Part shown: one piece after another, positions 24,106 to 35,389 of the stretch | How the letters are laid out: every line of letters starts with the position of its first letter | Numbering within the stretch: position 1 is the stretch's first letter | Assembly (NCBI RefSeq): GCF_901000735.1 | Contig: NC_081542.1 | Span: forward strand, 17,189,093 to 17,253,092 | DNA: 64,000 bases | From: Corylus avellana | Taxonomy: Eukaryota > Streptophyta > Magnoliopsida > Fagales > Betulaceae | Direction of reading: 5' to 3' | The notes under the pieces: model-generated | Told to the model about the DNA's origin: nothing | Seen by the model: only the letters and a program-made list of their open reading frames with translations | The model's database searches: none | Made by a program: the position numbers and the translations under genes

Positions 24106-24214
24106 AAATACTACTTCATCATCATCATCATTCTCTTTCAAGTTTGGTGCATGCTGATGGATAGACGTTGGCTCTATGCGTCTTCCCATATCTTCCATTT
24201 CCATTATTGTACTT

Positions 24215-24302
<88 letters not shown>

Positions 24303-25289
24303 CTCTATGATATTTTGAAAAGTGTAGTTTAAGAAGATGATAAAGACAGCTACAGCAGCTATAGCCAAAAAAAGAAAACAAATAGATCAAATTAACTGTC
24401 AAAAACATATATGAAACCTGTATTAGAAACCAAACAAGATATCCAACATATACATATATCATTATATTTTTATGTTATTCAAGAAATAATTAGAAAACCA
24501 TATTGTATTATTAGACTAAATGAAACGTGAGGACAATTTGTAGAGCATTTGCACATACAGATATTTATATTCATAAGTACCTGGGTTTATTTGTTCACTT
24601 CTTCACGACCATTTTAAATTTCCTGCAACAAATAGCAAGTATTAGCTAGAGAGTAAACGTGTTTTCATTTAAGGAAAAAGCTTTGAGAAGATGGAGGAGC
24701 ACTTGAGAAGGCAGTGAGCTATATGAGATCTGTATGCCTATAGCAGCATTATTTGAGGATAATTTATAGAGCCATCGAAGTATCTTTGTGAGTTGAAAAT
24801 ATTTATTTACAATTTGTAAGTACGTATTTTCAGAATTTACAATAATATGATAGAAAGTTTAACATCATGTCAATTATTATTTTTAAAAGAAAAAGAAAAA
24901 GTCTCCTATATATAAAAAAAAAAAAATTATTTTTAATACAATCGACCTTCAACATCTTCTGTGTAACATTCTCTTTTGTTAAATTTATTTTAGTTTAACC
25001 ATGTTGTCGTTTAGTTTCCTGGAGGACCAAATCATACTTGGATTAAACGAAAGGGTTTTTTCATGCTTTCATTTGAATAATAGATGTTATTTGAATTCTA
25101 ATAATATATATGATCATTAAATTTATTTTATTATTTGCATGAAACGTACGGTTAGGGCTTCCACTCTCTCATTGTTTTTCCAAAGGACATAAGAGAGGAT
25201 TAAAAAACCCAAGATTGTCTCTAACTCTTCTCTTTGGCAAGAGGCAGCCGTGAATCACTTATTTGTTGGCGGAAGGGAAGTATTACTAA
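24106..25289. other. non-coding stretch with CT and TA microsatellites
   Basis: A (CT)n run at about 24221-24251 passes directly into (TA)n at about 24252-24295. The rest is AT-rich with no convincing ORF on either strand. Confidence 0.6.
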
Positions 25290-25752
25290 GGGGAAAATAC
25301 ATTTTACCTCCATAAACTATTCACTCATTTGCACTTTGATCTCAAATGTTTAAAAAGTGACACTTGACCCCCTCAAACTTCCAAATTGTTGCAATTCGAC
25401 CATTCTGACTTTTTTGTTTTTTTTTTTCCCAAAATGCCTACATCCCGAGTTTTAAAAAAATTAAAATTAAAATTAAAAATTAAAAATTAAAAATTAAGGG
25501 GTGGCCGGCCACCCCAATTGCGCCTAAGGGTGGCTTTGGCCACCCCAGACTGGACACCTCTTAATTTTTATTTTTATTTTTTATTTTTTATTTTTAACTT
25601 GGGATGAAGGCATTTTGGAAAGAAAAAAAAAATCATAATGGTCGAATTGCAACAATTTGGAAGTTTGGAGGGAGTCAAGTGTCACTTTTTAAACATTGGA
25701 GATCAAAGTGCAAATGGGTAAATAGTTCAGGGGGGTAAAATGTATTTTTTCC
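25290..25752. mobile_element. Mutator-like inverted-repeat MITE (463 bp)
   Basis: Long inverted repeats begin GGGGAAAATACATTTTACC and end in the complement ...GGTAAAATGTATTTTTTCC. The centre contains a GC-rich hairpin around GGTGGCC / GGCCACCCC. A perfect 9-base duplication TATTACTAA flanks it (25281-25289, 25753-25761). It is non-coding. Confidence 0.85.
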
Positions 25753-25761
25753 TATTACTAA

Positions 25762-26976
25762 TTTACTAGACCATATAATTGACAATGGCTGCGTATCTTT
25801 AACCTCAAATTATGCTCAAATTGTTCAACTTCATCTATGATGGTACAGCTAGGAACAAGATGATTAAACTTTTTATTACCAATTAATATTTGGTATTAAA
25901 AAGAAAAAAAAAATTGAGAGATATTTGTCACATACCTAGATCTAGAACAAGTTATAATATCTCTATCTACCTTTCCTATGATGAGCATGAAAACACAAAA
26001 TTCTAAGGTTGAATTTGAAATTTGCCCAATGACTTCAAATAATTAACACCTAGAAAGAAGTGAATAGGTGTTTTCTTGACCGTCACAATAAGCGCTAGCA
26101 ATTTAAACTCAACAACCACACACAATATCACCAAAATTAAACAAAGAATAAAATAAATTAAGCGAACACAATAATTTTGACGATGAAGTGAATTGTTTTT
26201 GAAGAACTCATCAAAAGTAAAATCATTTTGGAGACGGCCAACCCAGGACACTTATCCGTTATAAAATATATTCAAATTACAATTAGTTATACTTACAAAA
26301 CCTTGTATAAACCTGAATTATACTCCTATCACAGTAACTTTAGAACTCCGGTCAATCTTCTATCAAGCTTTCTTTGCAACTTGGAACTTTGGTGGCTCAA
26401 GGTTTGATGATTGTGTTGTTTAACAAGATCTATGAGAGGTTTAAGAATTACAAAATAATGGCCTTAGGGTCTATTAAAAACAATCGTGGCTTATGATGCT
26501 TATTTAGGCCATGAGAAAACAGAGGTTTAAGGTGCAAGTCGGTTTAGCAAAAACGTTGTCTAAGGCCGTGGCATTCGAATGGTTAATGAAGTGTTTGAAC
26601 GCATACTAGGGTTTTCTAGTTTTATCCCAGCCAGATTCGAATGGAGTTCGAACGACGCTGCGAATGGATGTCTTGGATCTAGCTTGAAAACATTAGCATT
26701 CAAACCTTCTTTGAATAGGCTTGCGATAAGACGTCTCTATAGCTCTTTGTGAAAATACCACCATTGGAACTATCTTTGATTGAATTTTGATGGCTGAACT
26801 TTCTTTGCAAATGACAACTTATGTTCCTCAATTTTAACCAAGTCTATAAACGCCAATTAAGTATTGACTTGAACCAAAACTTTCAATCAAACTGTTTTTG
26901 ACACAAAATTTGCCAACGTTAACATAAACCTAGCAGAATCTTACACCTAAAACACAAGCTATAAGCTATTGATTTG
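25762..26976. other. non-coding intergenic stretch
   Basis: AT-rich sequence with short chance ORFs only. I recognise no domain or RNA gene. Confidence 0.5.
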
Positions 26977-27362
26977 GGATTGAGATCCAGATTATTGTAC
27001 CGAGTGCAATATTTATTATTTTGAGCAGTTCATTTTAAATGAATAGTCCAGATCTTGACAACATGTAAGAGAGAGAATGAGGGCATGCAAGCCAACAAAC
27101 CACTCAAGTGGCTAAAGACTGGTTCAACCATCTTAATGGCTGGTTTGAGGGTCACCAAACCACCCATCTGGCCAAAGGATGTCATTTGGCTACCCCCTAA
27201 TAGCCAGTTTGAAAGTAGCAAAATTATTCCCTTTGACCACAGAGGTGGTTAGGCTATCCTCATCTACTTCATTTTCTCTCTTATGTGATGTCGTGATTTG
27301 AGTCGTTCATTTTAAATAAACGGTCCAAATAAAAGGTATTGCATCTTGCCGGATCTCAATCA
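26977..27362. mobile_element. inverted-repeat MITE (386 bp), probably Mutator-like
   Basis: The left end GGATTGAGATCC mirrors the right end GGATCTCAATC. The arms continue with TTCATTTTAAATgaa blocks and (TAAGAGAGA)/(TCTCTCTTA) blocks. The flanks ATTGATTTG (26968-26976) and ATTGACTTG (27363-27371) form a 9-base repeat with one mismatch. The interior, about 27070-27270, has tandem-like words around GGTTTGAGGGT and GCCAAAGG. It is non-coding. Confidence 0.6.
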
Positions 27363-27371
27363 ATTGACTTG

Positions 27372-28025
27372 TTTCTTTGTTATACTAAGGTTAATTCAAG
27401 AGGCTACAAATCAGGGATCCCAACCTACAGGACGTTTCAGCCTTAATTCATGTTAAGGGTCTCCAAAGTGTGAAAGCTTGGTGGAAATGCTTTAAGCTGC
27501 ATGGCTCTACTACTAATTAATGCTTATGTAGATGCTCTAACATCCACGTGGAGTCATCCCAGTATGGCTAGCCAAAAACGATCGAGTAGGTGAAAGGCCA
27601 CATAGGAGTGGTTTGAATGCGTTGTGTTAGTTAACAAACAGGAACCACATGTGAGAGTTGAGGAACATATTAACTGACATAATGTGTAAGTATCTTCACA
27701 AATAAAAGATTTGCTAACCGGACCATAATTAAGCCCCAAATCAACCCAGCCAAACAGAACACTAATTAGCCTAAGGCAGGGAGCACTAGGAACTAGTCAT
27801 ATATAAAACTCTTAAGGCTTGCGTCGTGTGTTCTATGTGCTTATGACGCAAAGTGAGGCTGTCACACCTATAATTAGAAACACGTGGAACCTCAGCTTGT
27901 TGCCGTGTGTGCACTGTCACACGACACCAACTAAGCCCTTCAGTCTATAATAATCTTTAAAATAACCAATTACCAATTTTTCCACTCTACCCTTATAAGC
28001 ATTAATTCTGTTCCATCTAATCAAA
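27372..28025. other. non-coding stretch upstream of the X8 gene
   Basis: I saw no gene or repeat structure that I can name. Confidence 0.45.
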
Positions 28026-28029
28026 GAAC

Positions 28030-28132
28030 TAACTATATATATACATATCCTCTTTGCTGAAGGGCACTATTGGTATATATGTTCTCTGACACCAGTATAT
28101 CTACCTCTCAACTGTGCATACCCTCTTCACCA

Positions 28133-28163
<31 letters not shown>

Positions 28164-28188
28164 TCTTTGTTTTTGCAGTGAGATAAAA
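28030..28188 (+). promoter_or_regulatory. putative core promoter and (CT)n leader of the X8 gene
   Basis: A TATA-like CTATATATATAC at about 28033-28044 lies some 150 bases before the ATG. A (CT)n tract at about 28132-28159 falls in the likely 5' UTR, a frequent arrangement in plant genes. Positions are inferred without transcript data. Confidence 0.45.
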
Positions 28189-28893
28189 ATGAAACTCCCT
28201 AGAGGGCCATTGTTATTAAAATTCCTTCCTCTGGCCTTGGCTTTTCTCCTCTCTTTTGCTGGTTGCAGTACTACTACTGGTGCGTTTTGCTTTCTAACAT
28301 TACTGGGTGTATGTAATTAGAATTTTTGTTACTTTTTCTTTTATCATTACAAATTTACATCTAATTTTTGTAATTCACCAAGCAGGTTCAAGGATGCATG
28401 CGAATGGAAACAAGGTGCTGCAGGTAAGTCTTCCAGCAGCAATTCCAATGCAGTAATTAACAAACAACAACAATGGCCATTAATTTCTTTCTTTTTTTTC
28501 TAGCCAATAAACCGAGGGAATACATGGTGCATTGTTAAGCCTTCCACAGATACTGATAGGCTTCTTTACAACATAGAATACAGCTGCGCTCAAAGTCAAG
28601 TGAACTGCAGCCCCATTCAGCTTGGAGGTAGCTGTTTCCATCCCAAAAATGCAGTCTCCTATGCTTCCTTTTCTATGAATCTCTTCTATAGGGCTGCCGG
28701 GAAGCACCCTTGGAACTGCCATTTCAATGGAACCGGTCTCATCATCTCTCAGAACCCATGTAAGTAATTGTGTGTATATATAACTTTGAACAAATTATTA
28801 TTTACTGATATAATTACAACTGAGTTATAGATTGCATGTTGATGATGTTTGGCTTGGCATGCAGCTTTTGGCAGTTGTCAATATCCCGCTTGA
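28189..28893 (+). CDS. small secreted X8 (CBM43) domain protein
   Basis: Four exons: 28189-28279, 28386-28423, 28504-28759 and 28865-28893, giving 137 residues. All introns are GT-AG and the phases match. Residues 1-25 or so form a signal peptide with the hydrophobic core LLLKFLPLALAFLLSFAGC. The X8 domain fills the rest: NTWCIVKPSTD at its start, then C at SCAQSQVNC, the GGSCFHP block, the YASFSMNLFYRAAGK helix, WNCHFNGTG, and the final FGSCQYPA. The six cysteines of the family are present. X8/CBM43 modules bind beta-1,3-glucan, as in Ole e 10 and callose-binding proteins. This copy has no glucanase domain and no evident GPI-anchor tail, so a free cell-wall glucan-binding protein is inferred. 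A polyadenylation-like AATAAA lies near 28966. Confidence 0.9.
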
Positions 28894-30482
28894 TGAGGGA
28901 GCTGATCAGGATATATATAGGAATTAATTAGCTAAGAAGGAACATATATACTTATCTACCAGCTGAATAAATATCAGAGGTTTTCGTAGTACTTTCATTA
29001 ATTGTTCTGATATATGTTCAAAGTCCCCACTCTTCTTTCATACGTTCAGGTGTTGTTTGTAACAGATGAGAATATTGAGAGACAATTAAGCTCGATAATG
29101 AATAAAAAGCAAAAGGTAGCAGTGGTTTAATTTTATTTACTACAAGTTAGATACTTAATTATTTCGGCCATTAAACAATTAAATTATAAGTCCAGCGTTA
29201 GTTGTCTACATTTTCAAAAAGTAACATGAGAAACAAAAAAAAAAAGTTGTTGAAAATGATTTGAAGACTTATATTATGCCGAATAAATGTCACCTAAAAA
29301 TGAAAAGATCGTCGACTTAATATATCAAAGTAACAGACATATGAAATCATCTTGACATGATAGAAAGGGTGATGTAAATGAAGAAGATAACAGCAAGCAG
29401 GTTTAAGAAAATGACAAGGAGCTTTCTCAAGAACATGATCATGAGAGGCTCCAGTCGCAATCTTTCTATATATTGAAAGAAAATACAAATACTAAGTTGG
29501 ACATATAGTAAACATGTGTTGTAAAAGAAAATGTCACAATGGTACGTACGGTAACTTGTAGAAGGAAAAATTTTACAATTTGTACAATATTGTAGTTTTC
29601 CTATAGTCTAATCTTTCCAAACATAAGTAAATCAAATCTTCTCCCATGAATACGGTGAACATCTCTTCATATTGACTGTTGCTTTTGTTAAACTATCACT
29701 TATCCTAAAAGAAGAAGGTGAAAAGACCACACTCTATTGCTTCTTAAAAGCACTTTCAAATTTTAGACTGGCCAGCCACATTCAAACCAGTGTATAAGAA
29801 AGAGAGGAGGCCGGTGTTCAAGCGTCCATTGCATTTAAGACAACCCTTCAAATCTGGAATAGGAAAATGGAGAGGATATTTTTCGACTCATCCTTATTTT
29901 GTTTTGTGGATATTTTTTAACTAAGGACTCAACCACGAGTGCAACCATCTTATATATGGTTTGGGGGGCTTAAGGTAGTTTCCCAAAAAATTTAAAAATT
30001 CCATAAAAACATATATATTTGTTGTGAAAAATAATTTTAAAAATTAATTTTTTTCCCTCAATTTGTTTTTTTGATGATACTAGCAATATTTTGTATTGAA
30101 ATGTGTTTTTAAAAAATGCATGTGAGAATAATTAAACATACATCAATTTAATTAGTAGACTGTATTGCAAGAAATTAAATAATTAAAAGGAAACTTGGTA
30201 ATCTTTGTTAGCGAATTTATTTTTTTGTCATATATTTTCTATTTTCAATTCAAACATGTTAAAAACGATTTTGTTTTCAACTATTATATCAGAATACAAT
30301 AATAATAATATTAATAATAATAATAATAATAAAAATAATAAAAATAAAAACACTTCTCAAGTCAACTTTTAATAATAATGGACAAAATAGTGCTTTAGGC
30401 AGAAAAACGACACCGTCTCCATTCGAGGTACTGTAAAGTGTAAAGGGCTCAAAGCTTGGAACAGCGAGCGAAACAGAAGTAG
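28894..30482. other. non-coding intergenic stretch
   Basis: The first 100-200 bases are the likely 3' UTR of the X8 gene. The rest is AT-rich, with an (ATA)n run at about 30298-30350 just upstream of the TRM13-like gene. No other gene is seen. Confidence 0.5.
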
Positions 30483-31721
30483 ATGGACGCGCTAACAAGA
30501 ACGGACATGGAGGGGAGCCGCTGCCAGTTCTGGCTTCCCAAGAAAAACAGATTCTGCGCCAACACCCTTCTCAACGATTCCTTGTATCATCAACATCTCT
30601 CTCTCTGTCTCTGTTTCTCAAATTCCTTACGGGATCTTCTGTCTTTGATTTCTCAAATTTTTTGCTTAATCGAAATCTTCCTGTAGGTTCTGTGGCAACC
30701 ACAACCCCAGGTCCAATGGCCAGTGGATTCCATGCCCACTAGACCCTTCTCAGTATTCTTTCTTTTCTTCCGCTTTTAACTATCTGGGTTTTAAGTTTTT
30801 CACTGTAAACATAAGCTCCATGTCTCATGTGATTATTAATTCTTTTGTGTTCTTTTGGTGGATTGATTCTATAGCTCTGTACTCAAGGATAATCTTGAAG
30901 GGCATGTTAAGAGATGCCCATTACTCAAACAAGTTCAATCCTTAGCTCTCCAACCCTTTTACCAAAAAGGCGTCAATGCTGGCAGAGGTGAAGAAGAAGA
31001 GGATGTGGATAATGTATCTTCAGAAACCAAGAGGGCTGCTCTTTATAGTATGGGTGTGCCTGAATTCTTTAAATTGATTGAAAAGATTGAATCTGTTCAT
31101 GGGTTGATATGTAAGGCTATCCGTGACTCGTATAAGATGCCTGAAGCTTGCAATATGTGGATTAAGGGAGAAGTAGATGGGTAAACATGTTGGCATTAAT
31201 GATTTTTTCGTTTGTTGTGTTGCCGTGTTGGTGTGGCTTTGTAAAAGACGAGTTTTTGTTTGCAGGAAATTGCCATTTCAGGAGAAACATGTTATTCAAC
31301 AGGCGTCGATTCTTGGGAACTTGGAAGAATTTGGGGTGTTAAAGAATGATGTTGGGAGGGAACAGTGTGGCTCTGAGGGGGCATATGAGGGTGAGAAAAA
31401 TCGTATCCCTGCAGTGGTTGAGTTCGGAGCAGGGAGAGGCTACTTGACACAAATGCTTGCAGACTGTTACGGGATTGAAAGGGTTTTTCTAGTTGAGAGA
31501 AAGTCATACAAGCTGAAGGTTAGTTGGTTTGACTTGAGATTGCTCTCAAATTAAGGCTAATGTTACTTGTGCTTTCTTATAACCTGATTTGAAGATGTTC
31601 ATGACCTCTTTGACTTAGATTTATCAAATTATTAATATCATGTCATGCCAATGCTACTTCTAGGCTGATCGATCTTTGCGACAGAAAGAGAGCTTGATAT
31701 TAGAGCGTTTGAGAATTGACA
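30483..31721 (+). pseudogene. TRM13-like tRNA 2'-O-methyltransferase, 5' exons only
   Basis: TRM13 methylates the ribose at position 4 of the acceptor stem of certain tRNAs. Exons seen: 30483-30583, 30687-30752, 30875-31180, 31266-31518 and 31664-31721, with phases matching throughout. The N-terminal CCCH zinc finger is clear (CQFWLPKKNRFCAN, then FCGNHNP). A U11-48K-type CHHC finger follows (CPLDPSHSVLKDNLEGHVKRCPLL). The methyltransferase fold begins with VVEFGAGRGYLTQMLADCYG (SAM-binding glycine loop) and RVFLVERKSYKLK. Sequence stops matching the family after ERLRID at the donor at 31722. The remaining catalytic half is not found before the repeat block and N gap. An in-frame alternative ATG lies at 30507. 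Either the gene is truncated by the repeats or its 3' exons lie across an unresolved gap, so the pseudogene label is provisional. Confidence 0.85.
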
Positions 31722-32160
31722 GTAAGGGTCTTTGGAATCCTTTTGTTGTAAAAGATATTCTCTACTTCCATTATTAGATATCTGCTGCCTTTTATTACAA
31801 TTCGGATAACTACATTTACCAAATTAATTTTCCGTTGACAATTAACTAACATTATAAATATGTTATGCCTATGCAAGAGTCTCAAATTTTGAAAAGTTAT
31901 GTTCTTTGATAACCCAAGTATCAAGGTCCGAAATGCAGTGCATTTAGAATCCAACTCTCTCCGTTGACTTTAAGCGTACTCGCAAAACATGGGTACTTGC
32001 TTGAGCACAAACATTTATATACACGGAAAAATTTTGAAGGCTGATTTTATTACATGAATTATAAATATTGTAGCACTAGCTTCTTTTATGCAACTAGGTT
32101 CGGTCAGTTATGCTGCTGAAGAGAGGGAGTGTTGAAGTTCTACTGATAATGGTGGTGGTT
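31722..32160. other. TRM13 intron or flank without recognisable exons
   Basis: AT-rich sequence ends in an N gap. A short open stretch at 32098-32160 (reading LRSVMLLKRGSVEVLL) does not resemble TRM13. Confidence 0.45.
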
Positions 32161-32260
32161 NNNNNNNNNNNNNNNNNNNNNNNNNNNNNNNNNNNNNNNN
32201 NNNNNNNNNNNNNNNNNNNNNNNNNNNNNNNNNNNNNNNNNNNNNNNNNNNNNNNNNNNN
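32161..32260. other. assembly gap (100 N)
   Basis: Exactly 100 N. It coincides with the outer end of the left inverted-repeat arm. Confidence 0.99.
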
Positions 32261-32313
32261 TTTTCCAAAAGAGATTAATATTATATTTTTTAAGGGAAGA
32301 AGTTGTTTATGTA

Positions 32314-32348
<35 letters not shown>

Positions 32349-33351
32349 TATGGACTAACTAATTAAGTTGTATTATTAGATATGGACAAAGGTTTTTATT
32401 TTTTTGTAAAAAAAAAATTAATTAATTGAAGAATGTTCTTCAAATTTAATTTATTAAATAGACATAATCTAAGATTCTAGGTTAAGAAATTAGTATTTTG
32501 TAATTTGCAATAATACATATAATGTCAGACGACATGTTCATAGGAATCATATAGTCCAAACCACATAAGATTTCGAGCTTCGTTATCTTAACATAAAGAT
32601 AGTTTCCGAATAATTTTGTCAGGTAGGAGGGGATCTACTTTTTCATCGTCAATCTGCCGCCACCAACGGCATGAGTCAGCCAAAGCAAGTGTGTTTCTTT
32701 TATTTGAATAATTGGTATTTTGTGAATCAAACATATATTTCCATTTCTTTTTTCGCAATCTCCTATATATATATATTTTTTTCCCTGTCTTTCGGTGGGA
32801 GTTAACTGTTAAGGGCCAAAGAAAAAAGTGAAGAATATTTGCATGATATAGTTTTTATTTGAGCTAGGTTGGAGGCAGTGGCGGAGCCAGTTATTTTATA
32901 TTGGGAGTGCCGCTAAATTTTTTTTTGCGTTTTAAAAATTTTTTTCACCTTAAAAATTTGGTAATTCACACAATTTATGTATCACACAAAATATTTATAA
33001 AAGTTCATAAATATGTGCTGAAATTAATATATTAAAAATGTAACATGTCAACACTATATCAAAAAGATAAAAATACAAAAAAAAAAAAAAAAAAGGTCTA
33101 AAACTGCACTTTACAGTCTCTGGCCATAATCACTCCAAGAAAAACAAGAAAATTTGACCAACTACAAATCATTGAGATATTATATCAAACATGTGATGTG
33201 TGTTAAGTTTGAGGGTGTTGTGGGTTTAAAAAAAATAAAAAAAATAAAAAATTTAAATCACTGGTTGGAGGAATGGAGAAATTTTCACCTCAATTTATTA
33301 AATTGATATGTACCTAAAATACACGTTGGTGCACCCAAAAATAATCCTCTA

Positions 33352-34519
33352 GAGCATTTCCGGCAGATTAGTTAAATGGCTCATAATGGCTATATTTAAC
33401 TATTTTGAGCCTTTTTTGGTCTTCAACAGATTAACTTCAGAGTAGTTAAAGTGGACATTTTGCTGTAGTGAATAGCACCATTGCATACTAGATGATTATT
33501 TTAGGACACAATTTTTCTCTAAACTGAGTTGGAAAAATTTTTTCAAACTTAATTTATAAAAGTGACATGTGTCCATTGAACATGTGAGATGCATATATTT
33601 TTTTAATAATAGGGATAAAGTTAAAATAAATTTTATTAAAAAAATATATGTATATTATATGTTATTAAAAAAACAAGACACATGTCATTTTTATAGATTT
33701 GGTCGAAGAAAATTCCTTTAAAAAAAAAAAAAACTTATACTTTATTCTATTCTTTCTTAATGGTTACTTTTTATTATTTAATTTCTCTCTCTCTCTCTCG
33801 ACTCTCTCCCTTGGTCGCTCCCTCCCTCTCCTTGCTTCCCTTCTTTTCCATCACTTTATCAACAAGACGACGCCATCTGCCATGATTGTTTCTCACCATT
33901 CATTGCCAAATCGAGAGCTCCATCTACACAGACTTGCTCCCCATGATAAGGATTTTGTAAGCCAACTAATTTGTAAACATCCAGAGTTGGAAGCAAAGCT
34001 TTTATCACAAAAGATGTGCCAATACCCATGGTTCAACCTTCCTTTCGATTGCTTGAGTGGAGTGGATTTGGTGGTGTGGAGGGAGAGAGAGTTGCATAGG
34101 CAAGCCATTGGGGTTTGGGTTGATTTTTATGCCAAACGTATATGAAGCTTTAGTACCAATTTTATGCTAATTTCCCTTTATAAAAAATGGGTGTTGAAGA
34201 AAATTTTCTTTTGGGATGATTTTTCTCACTAGGTTCCCCATACAACCGATTCGGTGAATAGATTTTGTTAATTTGAGGACATTTCGGTTGATTATAGTTT
34301 TGTGTTCTGCTTGGTTTCCTTTCGGTCATGGTTGCTGATAAAACATGGTCGGAGTCGAGAGAGAGAGAGAGAGAATAAAACAGAGAGTAAAAAAAATAAT
34401 AAAAGAAACATTGAATGTGGAATAATTAATAGTCAGCTGGAGTTGGTAGGAAAAGGTTAGTAGCTAAAATGAAAAAGAAATTACATTTTGAATAAGTAAA
34501 GTAGTTGCTGGAGATGCTC
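33352..34519. mobile_element. PIF/Harbinger-like non-autonomous element (1168 bp), left-arm copy
   Basis: The ends are GAGCATTTCCGGCAGA on the left and, as reverse complement, GAGCATCTCCAGCAACTAC on the right. The flanking trinucleotides are CTA (33349-33351) and TTA (34520-34522), close to the TWA duplication of PIF/Harbinger elements. No transposase is found. It contains a short ORF (33882-34145) that is kept in the sister copy at 38904-40061. Confidence 0.6.
33882..34145 (+). CDS. unidentified 87-residue ORF in the left PIF-like element
   Basis: ATG at 33882, stop at 34143-34145. The protein starts MIVSHHSLPNRELHLHRL and ends GVWVDFYAKRI. It is rich in H, L and W and has two cysteines (ICKHPE, MCQYPW). 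The sister ORF at 39539-39276 has the same length and differs at about three residues. The preceding pyrimidine-rich leader looks like a captured gene 5' end. I do not recognise the family. It could be a captured host exon or a chance ORF kept by youth of the duplication. Confidence 0.35.
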   Translation: MIVSHHSLPNRELHLHRLAPHDKDFVSQLICKHPELEAKLLSQKMCQYPWFNLPFDCLSGVDLVVWRERELHRQAIGVWVDFYAKRI

Positions 34520-35289
34520 TTAGCAGTGAGTTCCTAAGCTCGACATAAACAAGTAACACTACAAACAAGCCACTAGACCTAATAATGCCCTAGGCAACAA
34601 GTGTACCAATCCCGATTAAATAATGTTTGTAGAAGGTCATAACTAGATTACGCCCGTGTACCCTAATGTCTCAATATTATCGGGGTATGAGGGAGAAATC
34701 ATCTAACGGAGTGGAGTCCCTGGAATCAAATTGATTATTCCTGAACTTCCTCTCACGAAACAACCATCACCCGAAAAAACGCTTTATAAAAGAAGGGAAA
34801 TGGTTCATTCATAAGGTATACCTTATGCTCTCTCCAAACGGCTTTCTACATTTCATTTTCTTTCTCACTAAGAAAACACTAGACATTAGAGTGTCTTTTC
34901 ACTGGCATACCTGACGAGGTCACCCGTGCTGGTTTTTCTCTCCATTATAAGTTTCATTGGCTTGGAATATAATATATGATCAACTAATTCTTCGTATGTG
35001 ATTCTTAGTCACATTTTTTTTTTAATCATATGCATTTTAAATATATATCAAAAAGTTTAATAAATTAAATAATCTATTTTTTAAAAAAAAAAATTGTACA
35101 TATTTATTATTTACTGGGCTCCAATGAACTCGTGGGCTCATGATAAGTAAGAGGTTTTCTTGTTTTTGGTCCTATGCACATAAAAAATCAAGAGTGGTTA
35201 TAGAAAATATAAAAAAATTAGAGAAAATTGAAGATTTGCTACTCTTGGTTGGATTCGTGGGCTCACGTGCCCACTACCCACCCACTACC

Positions 35290-35389
35290 NNNNNNNNNNN
35301 NNNNNNNNNNNNNNNNNNNNNNNNNNNNNNNNNNNNNNNNNNNNNNNNNNNNNNNNNNNNNNNNNNNNNNNNNNNNNNNNNNNNNNNNN
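35290..35389. other. assembly gap (100 N)
   Basis: Exactly 100 N, at the inner end of the left inverted-repeat arm. Confidence 0.99.

Larger units (their letters stand above)
32261..35289 (+). repeat. left arm of a 3 kb inverted repeat
   Basis: This arm matches the reverse complement of 38132-41184 from end to end, with scattered substitutions and small indels (about 92-96% by eye in the stretches I compared). Both of its outer limits are N gaps, so it may be longer. It contains a nested PIF/Harbinger-like element (33352-34519), a GTGGCGGAGCCA block near 32878-32890, and a possible LTR-like segment at about 34600-34930 (TATAAAAG near 34784, then GAGTGTCTTTTCAC). It has no host gene. Confidence 0.85.

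Noticed and set aside
23904..24204. Open frames on both strands spanning the N gap near 24 kb
   Set aside because: The frames are open only because N reads through as unknown residues. The known parts are microsatellite translations.
24221..24295. (CT)n-(TA)n array considered as a CRISPR-like or satellite array
   Set aside because: The unit is a dinucleotide with no spacers. This is a compound microsatellite in a plant genome.
34600..34930. TATA-containing segment considered as a complete Gypsy LTR
   Set aside because: It has a TATAAAAG box and LTR-like wording, but I found no TG/CA limits, primer-binding site or partner. It is left as a possible LTR remnant inside the inverted repeat.
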